This document shows positions 49,636 to 58,184 of a stretch of DNA of 64,000 nucleotides, in pieces. Location of the stretch: assembly GCA_947034885.2 (NCBI GenBank), contig OX344753.2:7998001-8062000 (forward strand). The letters run 5' to 3'. The translations under genes and the position numbers were made by a program. How positions within the stretch are numbered: position 1 is the first letter of the stretch; each line of letters begins with the position of its first letter. This DNA is from Thuidium tamariscinum (taxonomy: Eukaryota; Streptophyta; Bryopsida; Hypnales; Thuidiaceae). The notes under the pieces were generated by a model. It was not told the DNA's origin, searched no databases, and was given only the letters and a program-made list of their open reading frames with translations.

Positions 49636-49933
49636 ATGGAGAGCCTCGTTGCAGACAGAGGTGGTAAGCATGGATATGGTTATGGAAAAGCTAGCTAGAA
49701 TGTGGTCGAGTCCAAATTCAGAGGAGGGGGTTTGCCGTTACGCAATACAACTACGGCTCTTTGTGTTGACTGGTTGCCTGCCATCACGCACAGCTTGACT
49801 CATTTAGATCGTGGCTACAGCTTCTAAGTGTGATGATTCCATTCTTGTAGGTTGGTTCCAAATTATCTTCAAAGAAGGATGTGGAGGCATGTGGATCTAC
49901 TTCACTTATTTCTTTCCTTGGTTTTCATTATGA
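49636..49933 (+). other. Candidate first exon and alternative N-terminal frame of the membrane-protein gene
   Basis: An ATG at 49636 opens nine codons (MESLVADRG) ending in a good donor (GAGGTG|GTAAGC at 49663/49664). A good acceptor (TTCTTGTAG) precedes 49851. Spliced, the frame reads GWFQIIFKEGCGG and a hydrophobic aromatic stretch, then stops at 49931-49933. That is a different frame from the long ORF, which runs without a stop from 49852 through 51114. This may be an upstream ORF, or the real N-terminus separated from the body by a frameshift. Confidence 0.45.
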
Positions 49934-51114
49934 TTTTTTGGGGTGTGGTGTATGCACAAGGCAAGAACGATGGGCCTTGTAATACATGCCCGGAAGAGTG
50001 CATTGCAAGGTGGTATTGGTGGACATCTATGTGGGGTTTCATTGTTACCTTCATTGCCTTGACAATGGATGTTTGGGGATCAAAGGCATCGGTCAAACAG
50101 ATAAGCATAAACGTTTTCCTAACATTTTGCACAAGTGCTTTGAACCCTTTGTATTATCTTTGGAAAGTGCTTGAGAGAGTGTTCAATGGAATGGCAATGG
50201 TACCCAACCTTCGAGAAGCCCTTGGAGATGATATAGTTGCTCCATTGTATCCTTGGAGCAAATCCCACATCAAGATCATCTCAGGATCTCATGTTATTGT
50301 GAACTTATCTCCGAATGTTTTCAAAGAGAATCTCTATCGGTTGAAGGCCTTATCAGTTGAAGCTGGGGTGGAAGATTTTTCGGAAGCACTTGTTATAGGG
50401 ACCAAAGTGGCAAATTCCGAACAATTCAATGCCAATCTTACAAAACATGGAAAACTAGCATTGTTGAGATTGAATGTGCTTCCACCATATGATGAGCTCA
50501 AATTCCTTCGAGGCAACTCAAGTTTGGGTATGGCGATTGTAAATGCACAAGCCATAGGTTACATCTATGGGATTGTAGTTCGTTGTGTGCAAGGGCTTCA
50601 AGTGAGTCCGATAGAAGCTATTGCATGTGTTTTGAACATGATAATTCTCATGAAAGGTGTCCTTCATAATTTTTCAAGTGTAGGTCATAGACCCCTACTT
50701 CTTTACTTTCTTCATGAAGAAGAAGCACAATTCATAGAAGAATGCAAGAATATTAATAGCTTTGACTTCAAAAGAGCAAATAGATTCTATCTTGCTATAT
50801 CAATTGTATGTGGGATAGTATTAGCTATGGGTGCTTACTTCATTGTCAAGTTTTCAAGGTCTTTGAATATACTAAGTAGTTTACTATCTATTATAATTTT
50901 TGAGGTGGGTCTTGTTTTGGGAGGAATACCAGGATTTATACAATCAAAACATATTAGGGAACTTTTACTTTTACTTTTGACTCCACCAACAATAGTATTG
51001 AATATAGTAGGATATACTTTGGCCCTAATTGCCACATTTAAGTATTGGAAGGGAGAAGCTTTTGATGTTCAATCTTCCAACTACCTATCCCAAGTACTTC
51101 CGTACATAGGATGA
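49879..51114 (+). CDS. Polytopic membrane protein of unknown family
   Basis: From the first in-frame ATG (49879) the frame runs 411 residues without an intron. I do not recognise the family. Hydrophobic segments, in order: LFLSLVFIMIFWGVVYA; WWTSMWGFIVTFIALTM; INVFLTFCTSALNPLYYLW; a soluble region of about 150 residues; IGYIYGIVVRCVQGLQVSP followed by IEAIACVLNMIILMK; FYLAISIVCGIVLAMGAYFI; LLSIIIFEVGLVLGGI; and LLLLLLTPPTIVLNIVGYTL. A small Cys motif CNTCPEEC lies after the first span. Codon use is more AT-rich than in the conserved genes nearby. The true N-terminus is doubtful: a candidate upstream exon splices into another frame. It is embedded between the two units of a segmental duplication, so it may be a young or decaying family member. 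Confidence 0.6.
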   Translation: MWRHVDLLHLFLSLVFIMIFWGVVYAQGKNDGPCNTCPEECIARWYWWTSMWGFIVTFIALTMDVWGSKASVKQISINVFLTFCTSALNPLYYLWKVLERVFNGMAMVPNLREALGDDIVAPLYPWSKSHIKIISGSHVIVNLSPNVFKENLYRLKALSVEAGVEDFSEALVIGTKVANSEQFNANLTKHGKLALLRLNVLPPYDELKFLRGNSSLGMAIVNAQAIGYIYGIVVRCVQGLQVSPIEAIACVLNMIILMKGVLHNFSSVGHRPLLLYFLHEEEAQFIEECKNINSFDFKRANRFYLAISIVCGIVLAMGAYFIVKFSRSLNILSSLLSIIIFEVGLVLGGIPGFIQSKHIRELLLLLLTPPTIVLNIVGYTLALIATFKYWKGEAFDVQSSNYLSQVLPYIG

Positions 51115-51271
51115 TTTAGAGGTACCACATTATGTGAGTTGAAAGTTTTCTTATTTTATCACTCAAGTGCGACGATGAATCTTTGTCGAAACATATTGTA
51201 CCTTCTCTTATTATAGTAATATCATAGTCTTGTTTTGTAAAAATACACTCTTCCATCCAATCTTTGAATTC

Positions 51272-52775
51272 TTGAACCCAAATCAAACTAATCCCGTATT
51301 TTAGATTTCTATAGTGAACATCTCACCATGATTGAGTGGCGCCTATGGATTGAATCTGGACTGCACCACGATGAACCTATTTGGGGATATATAATTCACT
51401 GTAAAACTGTTTTGAACTGGACCATGTTTGGCTTAAATAAATGCTTGGAGGAGCTAGCATAATGTTTCTAACCGCTTGGAAATTTCTCCTAATGGTTGCA
51501 TAGTGAGTGTCCTGAAATCTCCCTTGGCCCAACTAATATAATTTGGAGACTGTAAATATTCCTAATTCTTCTCTGGGTCACCTTTCATTTCATAATAGAG
51601 TATCCCAGTCAATGAAGTCCGTTTCAATCGGTTTTGATTATTGTGTACCTACGTACAAGGCAATTCCAAGAGGTAAATCCCACTCACAAGAGAAACTGCA
51701 ACTTCCTCGATCTGGCTTGGAATCAGAAGCTTTCACTGCATCTTTGAGAGACGAGTGCATATCAGGTGCACGCCAATTGAAGGTCCTTGCTGTGGCATGA
51801 CCTTCAAAACGTCATCCTGGTGCTCCCCTATCACGCACAAATTGGAATTCCACATTAGAGAAAATCTGGACTCTTGACAAGGCTGCTAAGAAGTGGTGAA
51901 GGGACCCCTCATTACATTTATTTAGCATGAGGCAGAATTTTTCCCCTATAGCTGTGATGTACAAGTGTCATGTGCTCAATAGTGCAGCCAAACTGCCAAA
52001 CGTCAAAGCTTTGAAATACGAGCTTTTCAATTTCATTGAACGAAAGCTGTAAAAAATTGACATATTTTGCGGGGTAGTGAAGATATGCATACAAGCTGAA
52101 CTGCATCTTTTGTCAAAAATCGGGCTCTTTATACAGAAATTAGGCTCTTTATATAGATCAGCTTGTCAAAGTTAGGCAGCCCTCTGGTGAGTCCAAACTT
52201 TCTGGTGCATATCAGGTGCACGCCAATTGAAGGTCCTTGCTATGGCATGACCTTCGAAACGTCATCCTGGTACTCCCCTATCATGCACAAATTGGAATTC
52301 CAAATCCTGACCTCAGACAACTCCTACAAGATATTCCTCAAGAGTGAAGTGGTGATCAAGCTTCATAAGAATGTAATGTATACGGCCATTCTCAATCGTC
52401 CTCCCTATTTGGCGTTCAAAAGAATTTTGTATAATGTAAAATGTAAAATGATATTTTTTGTCTTGCATTATGAACATTCAATTCTTATGCAATTCTAATG
52501 GAACATACCAAATTCCATTTTTTGTTCATGAAAAGAAAAATTCCATTTTTGGTGAATTAATTCATTTAAAATTTATAGTTTCACATGATAATTGATTGAA
52601 AAACATTGGTGATGAATTTTTTAATTCAATTTCAACAATATGTAGAAAAAGTTCATAAACAAATCTCTCCTTCATTAAGCATCCTCCAAAAGTTTTAGAA
52701 TTTCCTTACAAAACAGTTTCAAAAGTTGCAATGACAATTGAAATGTCCAAATTTTGAAAATTAGATATTTCTATT
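51272..52775. repeat. Segmental duplication, unit 2 (blocks a, b, b', c)
   Basis: Block a (51272-51665) matches 46042-46560 and preserves the uninserted hAT target site. Block b (51687-51860) and its local repeat b' (52205-52365) both match 46963-47205 and share CACGCCAATTGAAGGTCC. They are separated by about 340 bp of unrelated sequence. Block c (52375-52775) matches 48195-48560. The unit continues after transposon insertions with block d at 57310. Confidence 0.85.
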
Positions 52776-53148
52776 CGGTAATTTTCTTCATTGCCCATCC
52801 CTAACTAGGGATTCATTCCCAACCAATAACTACAACCTTTTCTAACTAAAGCTTAAATAAATTTCCAACCAAAGCTTAGAATGTATTATTTATTCCTTTT
52901 TGAGATTAGAACTAATAATTTCATTACACATGTCTTCAAATAGTGAGCAAGAAAGTAGTTCTTGAATGATTAGAATTGGAAGACTCTGTACATTGGGAAT
53001 AGATTTTGACCAACTTTTGGTTTTCTAAACTCGTAGTAATTTACATTCATGAAAAAAAATCATAAAAAATTGACAATGCCCATCATTTCTATCTCTCCTT
53101 AGAACAAAAGATGTACATTGCCTTCTACTTCTTTGGAACATGTACATA
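52776..53148. other. AT-rich spacer related to flanks of other TTAA-bounded repeats
   Basis: Part of this stretch (about 52800-53020) resembles, inverted, 27290-27480 next to repeat copy 1. The TTAA-bounded repeats may therefore be parts of a longer repeat. Confidence 0.45.
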
Positions 53149-54104
53149 TTAACCCCCAAAACCCCTAACAGCGTTTTTCACCAAAAAAACTGCTCCAAAA
53201 CTGCCATTTCTAATACAAGAGCAATTTTTTTTTTAAAAACCATTTTTGACTCATGTAACCGTAGGATCTTGTAGTAAGGTGGTTTGTAAACATGTGGAAA
53301 AAATTTCAGAAATTTCCACCATGTAGATTGCAAGATATAAGCATTTGAATTGACAAAAACTGTTTTTTTATCCCTGCGAAAATCCGAGCAGCTGCACTTC
53401 ACAAGGTCACATTTGTGTGAAAAAAAATTCAAAATGGTGGTTACTCTTTGAATTCATACTTTAATACAAGTTGGCTACATTCTCAAAAAAATTCAAACCA
53501 TTTGGAATTGTACAACATATAGGAAAAAATAAGTAAGTAGAAAGAAATAAAAAATGAGCCAAAATACTAAATTGTGAACATTTTATTCATGGAATTGAAA
53601 ATTTTCAATCCCAATGGTTAAAATGTTGAAATAAACAATCTACACCTTTTGTTTTTATTTTTTTCCAAAAATATAAAAAATTGAATTAAATGAAGAATTT
53701 CAAACTTTTTTTGTGATGTGCAGATTCTGTAACTGGCCGCAAACTACCCCAAACTTAAAATCTTCATAACTTTTGATTCATTGATTGGAATGGATTGATT
53801 CAAAGCTTCACATGTCTGTATAAACCTAAAGAACCGATTTGAAATTCACTTTTCAAAAAAAAGTTTTTTTTGAAATAGTTTTTTCAGCTGCCCGGTCTGC
53901 CCGCCGAGCAAACAAAGTGACATATCATGCCATAACTTTTTATCTACAAAGTCAAAAGTTATAAAAATTGTTGGGCCTTAAAGCTAATCCTTGGACACAC
54001 ATTGTATCAAAATTTCAAAGAAAAAAAATAAAAACTCCATCCGTAGTGAGCTGCCCAAAAAATCTATAATCTCAAAAAACGTTGTTTAGGGGTTTAGGGG
54101 TTAA
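53149..54104 (+). repeat. TTAA-bounded dispersed repeat, copy 2
   Basis: The edges are TTAACCCCCAAAACCCCTAA and GTTTAGGGGTTTAGGGGTTAA (tip of 20 shown as TTTAGGGGTTTAGGGGTTAA), 956 bp apart. It matches copy 1 (inverted) and copy 3 (same orientation). No transposase is visible. Confidence 0.78.
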
Positions 54105-54420
54105 CCACTTCAATGGTCATCTACAAATGGTTCTATAGGAGGGGGACAAGACAAAAGTCAATTCACGTGGATGCAATAGCTAGTTGGACTTGGCCTAATA
54201 AGAAGGATTGACCCCCTAATAGTGCTTTATCAAAAGGTATAATTATGTAAAAGATGCCCCGTATTTTGTATTGTATAAATTTTATATTTCTTCACTAACC
54301 CTCACTAATTTTGAGCCTTTGATTGCAAATATGAATTCAGAATTTGCAAATTTTACCATTTGCTGCAAATAAAAAAATGCAATGTTTTCTCCAAGGGTGA
54401 AAAACAAGGCAATAAAGGGG
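54105..54420. repeat. Spacer with TTGCAAATATGAATTCAG module
   Basis: The right part (about 54310-54400) belongs to the short dispersed module also seen near 7800-7905, 55610-55690 and 57180-57260. No coding content. Confidence 0.55.
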
Positions 54421-55353
54421 TTAACCCCTAAAGGTCAGAGACTATGTCTTCACCAAAAACACACCAAAACTGCCATGTCTACTTCAAGAACCAAATTTTT
54501 GAAAAAAAACATGTTTAGACACATGTAACCGTAGGATCTTATAGTACACTTGTGTGAAAAGATGTGGAAAAAATTTCAGAATTTTACACCATATAGATTG
54601 CAAGATATTAGCATTTGAATTGACAAAAACCCTTTTTTTGTCCTTGCAAAAAAGTGGTCAGTTGCACTTCACAAGGTCACATTTCTATGAAAAAATGTCC
54701 AAAATGGTGGTGCTTCTTTGGATTCATTCTTCATAGCAAGTTTGCTATATGCTCAAGAAAATTCGCATCATTTGGAATTGTACAACATATAGGAAAAAAT
54801 TAATAAGTAGAAAGAAGTAGAGTGTGATTCAAAATACTAAATTGTTAAAATTTTATTTATAGAATAAAAAAATGTCAATCCCAATGGTTGTAATGTTGTG
54901 ACAAACAATCAACATCCAAATTTTTAATTTTTTTTCAAAAATATTTAAAATTGAGGAAAATAAAGGCTTTCAAAGTTTATTTTAGAGTAGAGAATCCATA
55001 ACTACCCGCAAACTAAATCTCTTTATAACTTTCGTCTCATAAATCAAAATGGAATGATTCAAAGCTTTCTGCATATATGTACATCTGAAAAATCAATTTC
55101 AAATTTTTAATTTTGAAAAAAAAGTTTTTATAAGAATTTTTTGGACTGCCCGCCGACCAATGAAAACTACATATCATGCAATAACTTTTTGACCATGTAG
55201 TCAAAAGTTATGAAAATTGTTGGACCTTAAAGATACTCCTCGATCACATGTTGTGTGAAAATTTCAATAAAAATAAATAAAAACTCCATCCGTAGTGAGT
55301 TGCCCAAAATCGCTATGTTGCCAAAAAACGCAGTTTGGTCCTTTAGGGGTTAA
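54421..55353 (+). repeat. TTAA-bounded dispersed repeat, copy 3
   Basis: It starts TTAACCCCTAAAGG and ends CCTTTAGGGGTTAA, a perfect inverted pair of 14 bp including TTAA, 933 bp in all. It lies in tandem with copy 2, 316 bp away. It is more diverged from copy 2 than copy 2 is from copy 1. Confidence 0.78.
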
Positions 55354-55360
55354 TTTTGTG

Positions 55361-55723
55361 TTCGGTGTGAACTAGTCCCATTGCTCAGCCACACCAAGTC
55401 ATTCCACAGGTGCAAGTAAAAATAATTGGCCCCTATTTTGTGCTTGATTAATTTACTAGTGCACCACTTCCAACTACATTGGGTTGGGGTGAACTGCCCC
55501 CTCATTCAACCATTCTAAGTATTTTCAGGGGTGCAAGTACATTTAACAAAAAGCCACCTAATTTGTGCTTATCTAATTTATCTTCTATACACTTTTTAAA
55601 TAATTTGGGGCCTTTGATTGCAAATATGAATTCAGAATTTGCAAAAAGAAATATTTGCAAAAAATAAAAAAATTCCAACGTTTTCCCAAGTGGCTGAGCG
55701 AAGGAGGCAGTTCACCCCAACCC
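55361..55723. mobile_element. 243-bp MITE with GGGTTGGGGTGAACTG ends plus partial tandem copy
   Basis: Bases 55481-55723 start GGGTTGGGGTGAACTGCC and end GGCAGTTCACCCCAACCC, a perfect 18-bp inverted pair. Just left, 55361-55470 is a diverged copy of its first half. Its right half carries the TTGCAAATATGAATTCAG module. Confidence 0.75.
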
Positions 55724-55770
55724 TAAGGTAAGAGGCTCAGAAATGGACCATCTAACAAGAAATAAAGGTC
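55724..55770. mobile_element. Lone end of an AAGGTAAGAGG MITE
   Basis: TAAGGTAAGAGGCTC and ATGGACCATCTAA match the left end of the MITE at 21680. It abuts the preceding MITE without spacing. I found no matching right end nearby. Confidence 0.55.
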
Positions 55771-56263
55771 TGTATACAAATGTAAGAACTAGAATAATAT
55801 GGAGATAATTTTCATAAGAAGGCAAATTATGGACTATAGGAAGCCTAATTTTTCTAGAATTTTGTATGCTAGTTTCAGGTTAAGAAAGCACTTGTATTGC
55901 CATTGGGAGTCGCCACCCCGGGCCTAGTTTCAATTACTTATAATTTTATGAAGTGAAGGTGCACTCGGGAGGCAAAGTTGCTCAGAGGGTGCATCAATAA
56001 TGGCACCTGATGAAGCTATGAACCAACCAAGTCAATCCAAGACTTGTTTTAACAGACATGCTGAAAATGGTGGAAGTCCTAGTGAATGATCATGCATGTG
56101 AATTCAAAATCAGCCCATACACATAGCCAACAAAGAGCACCATTTTCCTAGAAAAAAATTATATAGGATTGAACATTCATTGGCTATCGCTAATAAAACT
56201 TCAATGCATTATTTTTTGTGCATTCATTCTGTCTTATAATAACTCAAAAATTACTTAAGGTAT
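55771..56263. other. Spacer, nothing recognised
   Basis: About 490 bp between mobile elements with no supportable exon or repeat boundary. Confidence 0.4.
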
Positions 56264-56267
56264 AAGA

Positions 56268-56995
56268 GGGTGATTGCAAGAAACACTTGTCCTATTTTTT
56301 GTCCCCTTGACTTCCAACAGGTAGTTTTTTGCTCATAAATTTTGCATAGTTTGCCCTATCAGCTTGAAATTTGGAATGAAGGTGCACACAAAAGTTTTAT
56401 ATGTTGTGTAATTTTTTCAATTTAAAAAAATTAGTTTACTATTTTTAAACTACCCCCGATTGGCTGTCTACCTTGGCCATTTTGGGGGGTTTTAGTCCTA
56501 TTTTTTATCCAAAAATGTGAATTTTGAGCTGAAAATTGGCATGCAAGGACCTCACCTAAGGTTTCAGAAGACCACGAAGAGGTTTTTTGAAAATACTATA
56601 CTGTTCAACCTCCACATGTCGTCAAAGTGGCTGACTTTGCGCAAGTGTAGAGAATAAAATTTATTTTTTCCAAAGATGAAATTTGTTGGAAAAGAAAGAC
56701 CTTTACTTGAAGAAAAAATGGATTTTTCATTTTCATTTTTTGAATTTCTTTACTATTTTTACCAAATTAGTGAAAAAAGAGCTATTTTCATTGTATTTTT
56801 CATTGTCTATAACATTTAGAGAAAAAATTTCTTAGGTCTGAATTTCAAGAGACATAATATTCTCATTGCTCTTCAAATTATCCATATTTTTTTCAATTTA
56901 AAATTTTTTTATTTCAAAGGGTCATAGGACTCACAGAACTCATTGATTTTGAGCCATTTTGAGCCAAAATCGATAAGTGTTTCTTGCAACGACCC
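56268..56995. mobile_element. 728-bp TIR transposon, GGGTnATTGC-end family, copy C
   Basis: The left tip is GGGTGATTGCAAGAAACACT and the right tip is AGTGTTTCTTGCAACGACCC. The flanks are a perfect 4-bp duplication AAGA (56264-56267 and 56996-56999). Interior landmarks AACTACCCCCGATTGG and AAAATTGGCATGCAAGGACC are shared with the truncated copy at 63672. No coding capacity. Confidence 0.9.
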
Positions 56996-56999
56996 AAGA

Positions 57000-57309
57000 T
57001 GGAATGTCATAGTCTCATATTTCAGTGCTTCAGTATCCTTGAACCATGCACATATAAGCCTCATTTACAACCATTTATAGATTGCTCTATATTAAGAACT
57101 ATGTGCATGATCTTAAATGCCTCTGTAGGGGCGATTCTTAATGCCTGAACTGTTTTCGAGCCCTCTCCTATATGTTGGAACCTCTAATTGCAGATAGGAA
57201 TTCAGAACTTGCAAATTTTATCATGCGTGGAAAATAAAAAATTTCAGCGTTTTCCCGAGTGGCCGAGCGCGGGGGTCACCAGTTCACCCTGGCCCTGGCC
57301 TGTTGGACT
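57000..57309. repeat. Spacer ending in TTGCAAATATGAATTCAG-type module
   Basis: The right part (57180-57290) is another copy of the short dispersed module, ending with a CAGTTCACCCTGGCC tip like that of the 243-bp MITE. It joins directly to the orphan promoter block. Confidence 0.55.
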
Positions 57310-57745
57310 CTGCCTTCGTCTGGGATGCTCCGTCTTACCCCAGCACAAATGCGGATTACCTCGAAGAGTAGGTGATCCCAGCATAGCGGCTGCCATTCAA
57401 TGGCCAGCGATCACCGGGCGGTAAACTAAACTTAGTCTGTACATCTGCCGCTTGCCCCCACTGGCCCCCACTTGCCTCAGTGGCCCTCAATCTCTGGATC
57501 TAACTAAAGATCAAAGTGGCCGGGTACAGTACCGTGAATTTCCAAATCGTCGGTAAAGTCGCTGACGGGGAGAACTCAGGCATAAGTAAAGCCCGTGCAC
57601 ATTGCATTGTCTTGAGCAATAATCTGTCACTTGGGTCGCAACTACCGTAGTCAACTAGCTGCGTTTGGGCTTCCTATCTTCTTCGGTTCCACTACTCTGC
57701 GTTTCATCTCAATCTAGTTGTTGCGCGTTTTCATTGCAGTAGCGG
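57310..57745 (+). promoter_or_regulatory. Orphan copy of the promoter/leader block (duplication block d)
   Basis: This matches 48660-49105 over about 435 bp, including GATGCGGATTACCTCGA-type, CCAAATCGTCGGTA, GACTGACGGGGA-like and CACTTGGGTCGCAACT landmarks. The match ends at GCAGTAGCGGGAA. No copy of the membrane-protein gene follows; the next sequence is unrelated. It is thus a promoter-like segment detached from its gene by duplication and transposon insertion. Confidence 0.8.
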
Positions 57746-57878
57746 GAAATCAGCCTCCATATCCAACCGACAATTTGATCAATTGACTACCAAGCACATC
57801 TTTCGTACTTAATGACAGTCCACACGAACAATCGAACTGAATTAAAATACCCGAATAGGCAGAGCTAGCTCTACTTAT

Positions 57879-58184
57879 GGGAAATTTCGTTAAAATGGCG
57901 CCATTTCGTTAAATTGGCGCTTTTGAGCAGTTTAGACTGCACGGTCTGAACCGTTTTTTCTATCCTAGGATCTACATCTGTACTAGATTTTGGAAATCTA
58001 CAAATGTCCTAGATTTCTGAAATCTATACCAATCCTAGATTTTTTAGATTGTTTGGTCTAATATCTATGCTTGTCATAGATTTCAGAAATCTAAAAGTGT
58101 CCTAGATATTAGCAATGTATACTTGTCCTAGATGTCAAGGTGTGAAAATGGCATGTGGAATACCGCCATTTTAACGAAATTCCC
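57879..58184. mobile_element. ~306-bp MITE with internal CTAGATTTC-type repeats
   Basis: The left end GGGAAATTTCGTTAAAATGG pairs with the right end CCATTTTAACGAAATTCCC. The interior carries at least five spaced copies of a TCCTAGATTT(C)-like motif, several of them palindromic around GAAATCTA. The duplication of the target is ambiguous (ACTT or longer). Confidence 0.75.

Noticed and set aside
52163..52498. 111-codon plus-strand ORF in duplication block b'/c
   Set aside because: The frame is not kept in the paralogous copies at 46963-47205 and 48195-48560.
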